Shown here piece after piece: positions 6,386 through 15,514 of a stretch of DNA of 22,500 bases (position 1 is its first letter; every line of letters starts with the position of its first letter). The stretch is from assembly GCA_002426795.1 (NCBI GenBank), contig DINQ01000018.1, positions 1-22,500 of the forward strand. The letters are read 5' to 3'. The notes below the pieces were generated by a model that did not search any database, was not told the DNA's origin, and worked only from the letters and a program-made list of their open reading frames with translations. This DNA comes from Bacteroidales bacterium UBA5536 (GTDB lineage: Bacteria; Bacteroidota; Bacteroidia; Bacteroidales; F082). A program made the position numbers and the translations under genes.

Positions 6386-8503
6386 ATGAAAAAAAGCATT
6401 TTAGGCATATTTGTCATTTTAGCAAGCTTCGCAGGCTGCCAGCCAAAAAATCCTGCCGGGCACCAATTGACCTCCCCAAACGGAAGACTTAAACTTCAGT
6501 TTTTACTGAATGATCAGGGACAATCGGGCTACTTGCTCACATACAATAATACCACGGTCATCGACAGTTCATGGTTTGGTTTTGAATTTCAAAATGAAGC
6601 GCCCCTGGCCAATGGCTTGCAGGTGGAGTTGGTCAAAACCAATTCAGCCGATACCACCTGGGAAATGCCCTGGGGTGAAAAACGTCTGGTGAAAGATCAT
6701 CACAATGAAATGGATGTGGTGCTGCGCGAAAAAGACCAACTCAAGCGCAAGTTCGAGGTTCAGTTCAAACTGTTCGACGATGGCCTTGGTTTTCGCTTTG
6801 TGTTCGCTAACCAGGCGCCCGACCAGGAAGCCTTGATCACCGAAGAAAATACGCAGTTTCAACTCACCGGCAACCACGATGTGTGGTGGCAGCCCGGCGA
6901 CTGGGATATTTACGAACACCTGTATAACCACACCAAACTCAATAAAATCAATGCCATTGCCAAACGCAATCATCCCAACCTGGCCCAGACTTACATTCCC
7001 AACAACGCTGTCAACACGCCCGTTACGATGAAAACTGCTGATGGCTTATACATCAGTTTCCATGAAGCCAACCTGACCGACTATGCCGATATGACACTTG
7101 CCGTCGACACCACAACTTTTCAGCTGAAAAGTATATTGGTTGGTTCTGAGCTTCGTCCTTACAAAGTGAAACGGACGGGGCCATTTCAAACGCCCTGGCG
7201 AACCATACAGATTAGCGAAACCGCCGGCGGCCTCATTGAGTCTGACCTGATCGTCAACCTGAACGAACCCAATAAAATTGGTGACGTTTCTTACTTCAAA
7301 CCCACCAAGTATGTTGGCATCTGGTGGGACATGCACCTGGGACGAAAGACCTGGGATTATTTGCAATCGCAGGACATGAACACCTATGGCGGCGGAAAAC
7401 CAAACGGCACACATGGCGCCACCACTGAATACGCTAAAGAACTCATCGACTTTGCGGCAGCGAACAATATCGGCGGCATACTGATCGAAGGATGGAACAC
7501 CGGATGGGAGCACTGGATTGGCTTCGAAGATCGCGAAGGCGTGTTTGATTTTGTAACCCCTTATCCCGACTACGACCTGGCCGAAGTGGTACGTTACGGC
7601 AAGTCGAAAGGCGTTGAACTGATCATGCACCACGAAACATCGGCTGCTCCGCGTACTTACGATCAACAAATGGACACAGCATTTAAACTGATGCATTCGC
7701 TGGGCATCCATGCCGTCAAGACAGGTTATGTCGGAAAAATCATCCCCAAAGGCGAATACCATCATGGACAATGGATGGTGAATCATTACCGTAGGGTGAT
7801 CGAAACAGCCGCCAAATACCAGATTGCTGTGAATGCACACGAGCCCATTAAAGCTACAGGAATCAGGCGTACCTATCCCAATGCTATTTCGCGCGAAGGC
7901 CTGCGTGGTCAGGAATTCAATGCCTGGGCGACAGATGGCGGTAACCCACCCAATCACCTCCCAACCATTGCCTTCACACGCATGCTGGCCGGCCCGATCG
8001 ATTATACACCCGGCATTTTCAATATCAAGCTCAAGCCTTATAAACCCGATAACCAGGTGAATACCACACTGGCACAGCAACTGGCATTGTACGTGGTGAT
8101 TTACAGCCCCATTCAAATGGTGCCCGATTTGAAACAGTATTACGAAGGACATCCCGCTTTCCAGTTTATCAGAGATGTGCCTGCCGATTGGGAGCAATCG
8201 AAAGTGCTTAATGGCGAAGTAGGCGAATACGTTACTATCGCCCGTCAGGACCGTCATTCCAACAACTGGTTTATCGGGGCCATCACCAACGGGGAGGCAA
8301 GAGATATGCAGCTGAAGCTCGATTTTCTGCCCGAAGGCAAAACCTATGTGGCACACATCTACCACGACGGTGCCGATGCCCATTGGAACGACAACCCAAC
8401 CAGCTATGCCATCGACGAGCAAATGGTTGACCGCGATGCTTTCATCGATCTGCATCTGGCTCCGGGCGGCGGTGCAGCCATCAGCCTGATTGAAAAGAAA
8501 TAA
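6386..8503 (+). CDS. GH97 glycoside hydrolase, SusB-like alpha-glucosidase lipoprotein
   Basis: A 705-residue protein. MKKSILGIFVILASFAGC is a lipoprotein signal with the lipobox cysteine at residue 18. The GH97 layout follows: N-terminal beta-super-sandwich (about 25-290), (beta/alpha)8 catalytic barrel (about 300-590) and a C-terminal beta-sandwich. 'HHETSA' (Glu417), 'VNAHEP' (Glu486) and 'RGQEFNAW' (Glu510) align with Glu439, Glu508 and Glu532 of Bacteroides SusB, with the same spacings of 69 and 24. 'KTGYVGKIIP' lacks the Asp nucleophile of retaining GH97 enzymes. So an inverting alpha-glucosidase acting on starch-like oligosaccharides is expected (known family chemistry; the substrate is inferred). 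No SusC/SusD genes are nearby. The ATG at 6386 fits the signal peptide. Confidence 0.93.
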   Translation: MKKSILGIFVILASFAGCQPKNPAGHQLTSPNGRLKLQFLLNDQGQSGYLLTYNNTTVIDSSWFGFEFQNEAPLANGLQVELVKTNSADTTWEMPWGEKRLVKDHHNEMDVVLREKDQLKRKFEVQFKLFDDGLGFRFVFANQAPDQEALITEENTQFQLTGNHDVWWQPGDWDIYEHLYNHTKLNKINAIAKRNHPNLAQTYIPNNAVNTPVTMKTADGLYISFHEANLTDYADMTLAVDTTTFQLKSILVGSELRPYKVKRTGPFQTPWRTIQISETAGGLIESDLIVNLNEPNKIGDVSYFKPTKYVGIWWDMHLGRKTWDYLQSQDMNTYGGGKPNGTHGATTEYAKELIDFAAANNIGGILIEGWNTGWEHWIGFEDREGVFDFVTPYPDYDLAEVVRYGKSKGVELIMHHETSAAPRTYDQQMDTAFKLMHSLGIHAVKTGYVGKIIPKGEYHHGQWMVNHYRRVIETAAKYQIAVNAHEPIKATGIRRTYPNAISREGLRGQEFNAWATDGGNPPNHLPTIAFTRMLAGPIDYTPGIFNIKLKPYKPDNQVNTTLAQQLALYVVIYSPIQMVPDLKQYYEGHPAFQFIRDVPADWEQSKVLNGEVGEYVTIARQDRHSNNWFIGAITNGEARDMQLKLDFLPEGKTYVAHIYHDGADAHWNDNPTSYAIDEQMVDRDAFIDLHLAPGGGAAISLIEKK

Positions 8504-8591
8504 CGACGCGCCCAAAAACATTGAACTACATACAAAAAACAGGCTTCAGCACTGCTTTTTGCAAGCCCCATTATCTGGGCAAAAAAAAGAC

Positions 8592-8599
8592 TAACTTTG
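8592..8599 (+). promoter_or_regulatory. Putative -7 box for the pdxA / murF-alr pair
   Basis: TAACTTTG matches TAnnTTTG and lies 20 bases before the pdxA ATG in the 116-bp gap after the GH97 gene. It probably serves both genes. Confidence 0.5.
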
Positions 8600-8619
8600 C
8601 CTGAAATTGAGCGACTATT

Positions 8620-9669
8620 ATGCAAAATCAAAATAGGGATTCCAAAAACAATCGCCTGCGTATCGGCATCACACATGGCGACATCAACGGCATTGGCTAC
8701 GAAGTCATCATCAAAACCTTGTCGGATAACCGCATCCTCGAATTGTTTACCCCCATCGTTTATGGCCATTCAAAAGTAGCTTCCTTCTACAAGAAGCACC
8801 TGAACAATCCCGACATCAACTTCAACCTGGTGAAAGACGCTTCGCAGGCACACCCTAAACGTGTGAACATCGTCAACTGCACCGAAGATGATTTGCACAT
8901 CGAAATGGGTCAATCGACAGCTGTTGCCGGAAAAGCAGCTTTCGAAGCCCTTGAAATGGCCGTGCAGGATTTGCGCAACGACCTGCTCGATGCTGTGGTT
9001 ACTGCTCCCATCAACAAGAACAATATACAGTCAGCCGCCTTTCAGTTCCCTGGTCATACAGAATATTTCTCTGCCAGCTTTGGCAAAGATGAACCACTGA
9101 TGTTGATGGTATGGAACGACCTGCGTGTTGGAACACTTACCGGACATATCCCATTGAAAAATGTGAGCAGCGCCATCAGCCCATCCCTCATTCAGCAAAA
9201 ACTGGCCATTTTTGCCAAAAGCCTCGAAATGGACTTTGGCATCAATAAACCTAAAATAGCTGTATTAGGACTTAACCCACATGCCGGCGACGGGGGCGTG
9301 CTCGGAAACGAAGAAACAGAAGTGATTGCACCGGCTATCGCCAATGTTAAAAAAGAAGGCATTCTTGCTTTTGGCCCCTATCCGGCAGACGGATTTTTCG
9401 GATCGGGAAGCTGGAAAAAATACGATGGCGTGCTGGCCATGTACCACGATCAGGGACTGGCACCCTTCAAAAGTATTGCAGCTGGTGGCGGTGTCAACTT
9501 CACCGCTGGTTTGTCCATTGTGCGCACATCTCCGGCCCATGGCACTGCCTATGAAATCAGCGGTCAGAATGTTGCCTCGGAGGAATCTTTCAGGCAAGCC
9601 CTTTACCTTGCCATCGACATTGCCAACCAACGCCTCGAATATGCCAGCGACAGGGCAAATGTGCTCTGA
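8620..9669 (+). CDS. pdxA: 4-hydroxythreonine-4-phosphate dehydrogenase
   Basis: A 349-residue PdxA, which oxidises 4-phosphohydroxy-L-threonine in the DXP-dependent (long) route to pyridoxal phosphate. 'GDINGIGYEV' replaces the usual GDPAGIGPE near the N-terminus. The substrate and metal residues are present with exactly the spacing of the E. coli enzyme: His146 (GHTEYF), His176 (GHIPLKNV), His221 (NPHAGDGG) and His276 (MYHDQG), each ten higher than His136/166/211/266. The protein is about 20 residues longer than E. coli PdxA. It starts at the first ATG, 20 bases after a -7 box, and its stop lies 23 bases before murF-alr. Cytosolic. Confidence 0.95.
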   Translation: MQNQNRDSKNNRLRIGITHGDINGIGYEVIIKTLSDNRILELFTPIVYGHSKVASFYKKHLNNPDINFNLVKDASQAHPKRVNIVNCTEDDLHIEMGQSTAVAGKAAFEALEMAVQDLRNDLLDAVVTAPINKNNIQSAAFQFPGHTEYFSASFGKDEPLMLMVWNDLRVGTLTGHIPLKNVSSAISPSLIQQKLAIFAKSLEMDFGINKPKIAVLGLNPHAGDGGVLGNEETEVIAPAIANVKKEGILAFGPYPADGFFGSGSWKKYDGVLAMYHDQGLAPFKSIAAGGGVNFTAGLSIVRTSPAHGTAYEISGQNVASEESFRQALYLAIDIANQRLEYASDRANVL

Positions 9670-9692
9670 TGGCATGCTGAAGCCAGAAAATT

Positions 9693-12185
9693 ATGTTGCA
9701 CCAGAAATACACCATCGGGCAAATTGCTGAGGCGGTTAAAGGCAAATTGATCTATCCCGCAACCGCCGGCATGAGCATCCGCGATATCATGATCGACAGC
9801 AGACAGTTGATTGCTGCTGAACAATGTCTGTTTTTTGCCCTCATTAGCGAACGCAACAACGGGCATCGCTATATCAGCCAACTCTACGAAAAAGGTCTGA
9901 GGGCCTTTGTGATCAGTCAATTGCCCCCCGACATCAAAGCCATGCCGGATGCAGCCTTCATCATGGTCGAAAATACCCTGGCAGCCCTGCAGGCACTGGC
10001 GGCTTTTCACCGGCGCCAGTTTGATATGCCTGTGATTGGTATCACAGGCAGCAATGGGAAAACCATCATCAAAGAATGGTTGTTTCAGCTGCTGAGCCCC
10101 GACTTCAACATCATCCGCAGCCCTAAAAGTTATAACTCACAAGTAGGCGTGCCACTTTCGGTCTGGCAGATGGATCAGCAGCACCAACTGGCTATTTTTG
10201 AAGCCGGCATTTCCGAACCCGAGGAGATGGAAAAGCTGCAGGCCATCATCAAGCCCACCATCGGTTTGTTCACGAATATCGGACAGGCACACAGCGAGAA
10301 TTTTATCCAGACTTCACAGAAAGTAGGCGAAAAGCTCAAGCTGTTTACCAAAGTCGATACCCTGGTTTACTGCACCGATCACGCTGACATCCAAAGTATT
10401 ATCATCAGATCGGAATTACTGCGAACCATCAAATCTTTCAGCTGGAGCCGCAAAAACGAAGCCGACCTGCAAATCGTCTCGGTCGAAAAAAACCCCAACA
10501 GGTCCAACATCACCGGTCTTTACAAAGGAAAAGAAGCCCAGATCAGCATCCCGTTTGTGGATGAAGCTGCCGTCGAAAATGCCATTCACTGTTGGGCAGT
10601 CATGTTGCTTTTTGGTCTGCCTCAGGATGAAATTACCAAAAGAATGGCCTTGCTGGTTCCTATCGCCATGCGTCTTGAGCTCAAAGCCGGTATCAACAAC
10701 TGCACCATCATCAACGACAGTTACAATTCTGATGTAAACTCCCTTTCGATCGCGCTCGATTTTCTGAACCAGCAGCAACAGCACAAGCAGAAAACGCTCA
10801 TCCTCTCCGATATCCTTCAATCAGGACGCAACGAGGTTGATTTATATACTTATATCGCCCAGTTGCTCGAAGCCAAAGGCATCGACAACCTCATTGGCAT
10901 CGGGCCTGCCATCAGCCGACAAGCCGATCGTTTCGCAATGAACAAGGCGTTTTTCGATAATACGGAAGCGTTCCTTGCACAATTTCCTTTTGCCACTTTC
11001 AACAACCAGACCATCCTGCTGAAAGGTGCGCGTATTTTTGAGTTTGAGCAAATCAGCAAATTGTTACAGGAAAAAGCGCACGAAACCGTGCTCGAAATCA
11101 ACCTGAACAACCTGGTTAGCAACTTGAATTACTACCGGACCAAAATAAAACCAGGAACAAAACTGATGGCCATGGTCAAAGCTTTTGGCTATGGCAGCGG
11201 CAGCTTCGAGGTAGCCAATATCCTGCAGTTTCACCATGCCGACTACCTGGCTGTGGCCTATGCCGACGAAGGTGTCGAGCTGCGAAAAGCAGGCATCAAC
11301 CTGCCCATCATGGTGATGAGCCCCGAAGAAAACAGTTTCGATGCCATGATCAGGCACCAGTTGGAACCCGAGATTTTTAGTTTCCGCATCCTCGATCTGC
11401 TTGAGGAAACCATCAGGCGGTTGGCACTGCCGCCCAACAAACCCGTAAAGGTTCACCTGAAGATCGACACCGGCATGCACCGCCTGGGCTTTTGTCCGCA
11501 CGAAGTGGATGCGTTGATCGAACGGATTCGATCAAATCCCATGCTGCGTGTTCAATCCGTTTTTTCGCACCTGGCAGCCAGCGACAAGGCAGAACACGAC
11601 GCCTTTACCCATCAACAAATCAGCATGCTCGAGGATTGCGGCAAGAAAATCACCGATGCTTTCCCTTATACCATTATGCGGCATATCCTGAACACAGGAG
11701 GCATTAGTCGGTTTGCGGAAGCACAATTTGAAATGGTACGACTTGGGATCGGCTTGTATGGTGTGCCGTCAACAGCAGAAGAAAAAGAAGCCCTGCAAAC
11801 TGTCATCTCACTGAAATCGACCATTTCGCAGATTAAACAGCTAAAAGCGAACGAGAGCGTGGGCTACAACCGCAGCAGCTACACCACGCGCGAATCGCGT
11901 ATTGGCGTGGTGCCGATTGGCTATGCCGACGGGCTTTCGCGCTTGCTGGGCAATGGAAATGGCAAATTGTGGGTCAATGGGCAGGCTGCGCCCATCATCG
12001 GTGATGTGTGCATGGACATGTGCATGATTGACCTGACGGATATTTCGGCCAATGAAGGCGATCCGGTGGTTGTTTTTGACAGCAAACACAGCATCAAACT
12101 GGTGGCAAAAGACGCCCAAACCATACCATACGAAATCCTCACCCGCATCTCAAGAAGGGTAAAAAGGGTTTATTTTCAGGAGTAG
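9693..12185 (+). CDS. murF-alr: Bifunctional MurF-alanine racemase fusion
   Basis: An 830-residue fusion seen in Bacteroidota. Residues 1 to about 455 are MurF, which joins D-Ala-D-Ala to UDP-MurNAc-tripeptide: the P-loop 'GITGSNGKT' has Lys123, followed by 'SYNSQVGVPLSVW', 'FEAGIS' and 'NDSYNSDVNSL'. Residues from about 460 are a full alanine racemase: 'MVKAFGYGSG' with PLP-Lys496, 'KIDTGMHRLGF', catalytic Tyr725 in 'VGYNRSS', and 'GDVCMDMCMIDL'. The second half makes D-Ala for the D-Ala-D-Ala that the first half uses, with Ddl acting between them. It follows pdxA by 23 bases, so a PLP-pathway enzyme is co-transcribed with a PLP-dependent one. No frameshift is seen at the join. Cytosolic peptidoglycan precursor synthesis. 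Confidence 0.95.
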   Translation: MLHQKYTIGQIAEAVKGKLIYPATAGMSIRDIMIDSRQLIAAEQCLFFALISERNNGHRYISQLYEKGLRAFVISQLPPDIKAMPDAAFIMVENTLAALQALAAFHRRQFDMPVIGITGSNGKTIIKEWLFQLLSPDFNIIRSPKSYNSQVGVPLSVWQMDQQHQLAIFEAGISEPEEMEKLQAIIKPTIGLFTNIGQAHSENFIQTSQKVGEKLKLFTKVDTLVYCTDHADIQSIIIRSELLRTIKSFSWSRKNEADLQIVSVEKNPNRSNITGLYKGKEAQISIPFVDEAAVENAIHCWAVMLLFGLPQDEITKRMALLVPIAMRLELKAGINNCTIINDSYNSDVNSLSIALDFLNQQQQHKQKTLILSDILQSGRNEVDLYTYIAQLLEAKGIDNLIGIGPAISRQADRFAMNKAFFDNTEAFLAQFPFATFNNQTILLKGARIFEFEQISKLLQEKAHETVLEINLNNLVSNLNYYRTKIKPGTKLMAMVKAFGYGSGSFEVANILQFHHADYLAVAYADEGVELRKAGINLPIMVMSPEENSFDAMIRHQLEPEIFSFRILDLLEETIRRLALPPNKPVKVHLKIDTGMHRLGFCPHEVDALIERIRSNPMLRVQSVFSHLAASDKAEHDAFTHQQISMLEDCGKKITDAFPYTIMRHILNTGGISRFAEAQFEMVRLGIGLYGVPSTAEEKEALQTVISLKSTISQIKQLKANESVGYNRSSYTTRESRIGVVPIGYADGLSRLLGNGNGKLWVNGQAAPIIGDVCMDMCMIDLTDISANEGDPVVVFDSKHSIKLVAKDAQTIPYEILTRISRRVKRVYFQE

Positions 12186-12204
12186 CAAAGCAACGATAAA
12201 ATAC

Positions 12205-12405
12205 TTAATCTAAAAACGAAAGTCCCAGCAATTTCAGCTTCTCCTTGCCTGGCCGTGTGCTGCTTTTGTCCCATCCCCTCTCTACATAATACGCGTCCAT
12301 CATCATCTCAAATTCTTGTGGCTGCATCAGTACATCTTTTTGCGGGCCGTAGGTGTGCGCATCGTCGAAAAAGCGCGCTGGAAGCTTGCCATTGGCTCTC
12401 GTAAA
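12205..12405 (-). pseudogene. 3' remnant of a tungsten aldehyde:ferredoxin oxidoreductase gene
   Basis: The minus-strand frame that stops at 12205 encodes, over its last ~65 residues, 'FTRANGKLPARFF...GPQKDV...EFEMMMDAYYVERGWD', then 'KEKLKLLGL'. This is the C-terminal tail of AOR-family enzymes (typically 'LTRkDD.LP.RF...EEFekmLdeYY.lRGWD..G.PT.eKLeeLGL'). The enzyme is normally about 600 residues; nothing of its pterin or Fe-S parts remains. Upstream of residue ~30 the frame runs into the promoter and coding start of the divergent potassium-channel gene, so that portion is not AOR. I read it as a truncated leftover; a small real protein is less likely. The call is from motif recall, without a search. 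Confidence 0.65.
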
Positions 12406-12447
12406 ACAATACTGTAAATATGATGCAGAACTAGCTTCGTTTTTGCT

Positions 12448-12455
12448 TAAATTTG
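12448..12455 (+). promoter_or_regulatory. Putative -7 box for the potassium-channel gene
   Basis: TAAATTTG matches TAnnTTTG. Its last three bases are the only upstream standard start codon (TTG 12453) of the channel frame, so that TTG cannot be translated from a transcript made here. CTG at 12483 is 27 bases downstream, a spacing like that of the other genes in the window. Confidence 0.5.
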
Positions 12456-12482
12456 TGCAACTATACCCAAAAAACAAATCAT

Positions 12483-13493
12483 CTGAGAAGTACAACCATC
12501 CAACTGATTCGCGGCTTACTTCTGCTCGTACTGTTGATTTTAATCGGCGTGGCAGGCTATCATTTTATTGATGATTATCCCATTATTGATGCCATCTATA
12601 TGACGGTGATCACGGTGAGCACTGTGGGCTTTGGTGAGGTTTTACCCCTTTCGGATGCCGGAAAAATATTTACTTCTTTTTTGATATTGGGCAGTATGGG
12701 CATCATCGCCTTCTTCATCACGGTGATTTCGCAGAAGTTTATCGAGATGCAGCTGTTGTTTATTCCGGGCTACAAACAAAAACTAAAATCGAAGAAAATG
12801 GAAAACCATGTAATTGTCGTGGGCTATGGCAGAAACGGACAGCAGGTTGTGCAGCAACTCAGGGATTACAACGAAGAGTTTGTGGTGATCGATCAAAGCC
12901 ATGATGTGGTTGTGAATCAACTCAACAGCAAGCTGAATTTTATTGAAGGCGATGCCACCACCGATGAAGTGCTTGAGAAGGCAGGCATTCATCATGCAAA
13001 GGCCCTGGTGACTTCCCTGCCAATTGATGCCGACAATTTGTTTGTGGCACTCACTGCACGTTCATTGAACCCTTCGTTGAAAATCATCAGCAGGGCAGCC
13101 AACGAAAGTTCGGAAAAGAAGATGAAGATTGCCGGTGTGAACAGTGTGATCATGCCCGAAAAAGTTGGGGGTGCACATATGGCTACCCTGGTGGCCAAAC
13201 CCGATATTGTGGAGTTCCTGGATCACCTCACGATTCATGATATACACAGCACGCAGATTTTTGAAATCATGAGCGATGATCTTCCCGAAAGCCTATACAA
13301 TAAACCAATCAGAGAGCTGGGTATCCGCACCAGTTCGGGCGCCAACATCATCGGATTTAAATCGCCCGACGGTTCCTACATCCTGAATCCCTCACCCGAT
13401 ACCCGCATCCACCCGGGCTCCAAAATTTTTATTCTGGGTACACCCGATCAGATCGATGCCATGAAAAAATTCCTCGTGGGCAAATACAATTAA
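12483..13493 (+). CDS. Two-TM potassium channel with TrkA (RCK) domains
   Basis: 336 residues if started at CTG 12483 (346 from TTG 12453). A first membrane helix ('LIRGLLLLVLLILIGVAGY') is followed by a pore loop with selectivity filter TVGFGE, then a second helix ('FLILGSMGIIAFFITVI'). Next come a TrkA-N/RCK Rossmann domain ('NHVIVVGYGRNGQQVV') with a following acidic 'VVIDQS', and a TrkA-C-like domain in the last ~80 residues. This is the layout of MthK-like, ligand-gated K+ channels in the inner membrane. No ATG or GTG precedes the first helix; the start codon is therefore uncertain and possibly non-standard. The gene is divergent from the AOR remnant and is the last GC-moderate gene before the AT-rich island. 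Confidence 0.88.
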   Translation: MRSTTIQLIRGLLLLVLLILIGVAGYHFIDDYPIIDAIYMTVITVSTVGFGEVLPLSDAGKIFTSFLILGSMGIIAFFITVISQKFIEMQLLFIPGYKQKLKSKKMENHVIVVGYGRNGQQVVQQLRDYNEEFVVIDQSHDVVVNQLNSKLNFIEGDATTDEVLEKAGIHHAKALVTSLPIDADNLFVALTARSLNPSLKIISRAANESSEKKMKIAGVNSVIMPEKVGGAHMATLVAKPDIVEFLDHLTIHDIHSTQIFEIMSDDLPESLYNKPIRELGIRTSSGANIIGFKSPDGSYILNPSPDTRIHPGSKIFILGTPDQIDAMKKFLVGKYN

Positions 13494-13692
13494 CAAGCTT
13501 TTACCTCTCCCACCGCTGGCGCGGATTTGCAATTATGAGTGTTCGGAAGAAATCAAAGAACGTGTTAATTGGCAGTCCATTTTTCGTTTTTTAACGGAAT
13601 ACCAAGCTGGGATCCAGTCGTCGTATTTACTCTTAGACAAGCTGTCAAAAAAATATGATCCCTTTTCTTCAATTGAAACTATAAATCGATAA
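13492..13692 (+). other. Start-less open frame, possible gene fragment
   Basis: A 66-codon frame with no ATG, GTG or TTG start near its beginning. Its later part reads like protein ('VNWQSIFRFLTEYQAGIQSS', 'LLLDKLSKKYDP') and it ends 14 bases inside the opposing lipoprotein gene. I do not recognise it. It may be the tail of a gene lost when the island arrived, or chance. The 185-bp gap 13494-13678 holds only this and the REP-like half site. Confidence 0.25.
13510..13533. repeat. Half of a REP-like palindromic element
   Basis: The stretch containing CCACCGCTGGCGCGGATTTG followed by CAAT resembles the intergenic Bacteroidota palindromic repeat of the form 'CCGCTGGCGCGGATTTGCAATCCGYGC'. Only the left half is present; the right arm is replaced by AATTATGAG. 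It lies 17 bases after the channel gene, at the edge of the AT-rich island. The identification is from memory of such elements, and no second copy is seen in the window. Confidence 0.35.
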
Positions 13693-15499
13693 AAACCAAA
13701 TAAGTATATGTAATATCTCCATATTCCCGATATGATGTAACAACTAATTTGTCATTATTCATATTAATTTCATATAAAGCATTCCCTGAGTTTGGAACAT
13801 CAATCTCCGTAACTTTATGAAATAATTTGGCATCAAAAACATCTATTTTATCATTATAAGCATCTGAATCAGTAGCCAATATTAAAGACTTATCTGGAGA
13901 TAAACATAATCGATAAACAAATAAATTATTTGAAAATGCCCCAATGACGTCCTCAATGTTTGATGAACTAATCACTAGTTGTCGATTGTTTTCAGAATAT
14001 CCAGGTACAACTATATAACCTTCTTCCTCATTTACTAGCATCTCACCTCGGTAAAAGTATTGAGAACTGTCAAATTGAAGCAATATTAATTCATCATTTT
14101 GGATACTATATTTACTTAATTCTATCTTATTGGTAGAACTTAAACTTATAGCAAAAAGCCAATGATTATTCCGATCAACAGCGATATCTATAACATTATT
14201 GTATCCTGAATAACCTATTATATTATTATTATTCATATCAATAATATAGATGCCATCAGTTGCCAGCAAGTATATTCTTTGGTTAAGTTTGTCGATCTCA
14301 ATGTCAATGGCATCTGCTGTTGAAGAAAATGTTATTTGCGTAAAACTTTGCGATTGATTATTCCATACACTTATAGCCCCAGAGTAGGAATATATTATAT
14401 ACAGCTTGTCGTCATTTTCAGAATATTCAAACTTGATCGGATTTGAAAAAGGTAAATGTTTCTCGTCAACAATAAAATCAGCTAAATTGGCCAAAATAAG
14501 CCTATTTCTTTCTTTATCTAATCCAAAAACTTGAGTACCCTGATTGTTTAAAGACAAATCAGTCCAACGATTCTCGATTGAAATACCAGGAGCTACCTGT
14601 ACTTCTATTGTATCCGAATAACCTAAATTTAATCTGCTATCACGACCTACTGCATGAAATGAATAAACACCCCCGGAAGTAGGAACATAATCAGCATTCA
14701 AAAAATGAAAATCGTTTATATGGTCAATGAGGCTACCATTACAATATAACAACAAATCCTTCAGATCGTAATTAACATCAGACCCATTAACATCAATTCG
14801 AATTGGTGTTCCTGGGAAAAAATTATAATAAGAACGAACATCGATTTCTATCTTTGGTGGACTGCTTGCACGAACCTCAAACTCTTTCATGGCAGATATT
14901 CTTTGCCTTTGTTTTTGATCATAAACAATGGCATAAGCAGTATAAGTTTCAATTGGCAGTGAATCCATTACAAATCTGGTTGTAGCAGCTGTATCAGAGT
15001 AAACCATTCTATCTGATACGAACAATTCAATCTTTTCAATTTTAACATCAGAAGAACTTACCACTTCAAAAGCAATGGAATCATGATCATAAATAAGTTC
15101 ATCAGAAATATTGAGGCTTATTTTAGGGTACTGGGATTGCTGGCAATCAACTTCAAACTTAACAACACGGGAATTAGTTTGATCATCATCAATAGCGAAA
15201 ACTGAGAAATAGGTGGTTCCTGGATTATCACAAACAAAATCCTGCTCATAAGGCATTGTTGAATCTGCAACCCAAAAATATCCATCTTTATAAAATACAA
15301 CTGCTTCCACTTTCCCATCAGTATCGGTAGTAATAGCTGAAAATCGAACCGTATCACCAACGATTCCAGAATATCCCTCAGGTGTGACACGAATTGTTGG
15401 GCCAAGATTATTCATTGAAATAAACTGATCCGGACAATCTTTTTTACAAGCTAAAAGAGAGGCTATAGAAAACAACACAATAAAGGTTAACTTTTTCAT
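13679..15499 (-). CDS. Ig-like / beta-propeller lipoprotein, paralogue C
   Basis: A 606-residue lipoprotein. MKKLTFIVLFSIASLLAC is the signal, with lipobox cysteine at 18 (SLLAC). Three Ig-like domains follow: about 30-115 ('GDTVRFSAITTDTDGKVEAV', a Big_7-like fold), about 120-210 and about 215-305 ('FFPGTPIRIDVNG'). A C-terminal beta-propeller of ~300 residues has repeated strand pairs such as 'DKLYIIYSYSGAISVWNNQS' and 'QRIYLLATDGIYIIDMNN'. The same order is seen in the two genes upstream. It is the last gene of the triplet in transcription order, 15 bases after paralogue B, and shares its AT-rich composition. Surface or periplasmic binding is plausible; no enzyme motif is visible. I know no named function. 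Confidence 0.8.
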   Translation of the reverse strand: MKKLTFIVLFSIASLLACKKDCPDQFISMNNLGPTIRVTPEGYSGIVGDTVRFSAITTDTDGKVEAVVFYKDGYFWVADSTMPYEQDFVCDNPGTTYFSVFAIDDDQTNSRVVKFEVDCQQSQYPKISLNISDELIYDHDSIAFEVVSSSDVKIEKIELFVSDRMVYSDTAATTRFVMDSLPIETYTAYAIVYDQKQRQRISAMKEFEVRASSPPKIEIDVRSYYNFFPGTPIRIDVNGSDVNYDLKDLLLYCNGSLIDHINDFHFLNADYVPTSGGVYSFHAVGRDSRLNLGYSDTIEVQVAPGISIENRWTDLSLNNQGTQVFGLDKERNRLILANLADFIVDEKHLPFSNPIKFEYSENDDKLYIIYSYSGAISVWNNQSQSFTQITFSSTADAIDIEIDKLNQRIYLLATDGIYIIDMNNNNIIGYSGYNNVIDIAVDRNNHWLFAISLSSTNKIELSKYSIQNDELILLQFDSSQYFYRGEMLVNEEEGYIVVPGYSENNRQLVISSSNIEDVIGAFSNNLFVYRLCLSPDKSLILATDSDAYNDKIDVFDAKLFHKVTEIDVPNSGNALYEINMNNDKLVVTSYREYGDITYTYLVFIDL

Positions 15500-15514
15500 C
15501 CTGATAATCTTATT

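Noticed and set aside
7046..8521. 491-codon open frame antisense to the GH97 gene
   Set aside because: The sense strand carries a full, motif-complete GH97 gene. The antisense frame has no recognisable domain and no promoter or ribosome site; long antisense openness here follows from codon use.
8565..8580. GCCC...GGGC hairpin between GH97 and pdxA, considered as a terminator
   Set aside because: The stem is only four pairs and is followed by A rather than T on the plus strand.
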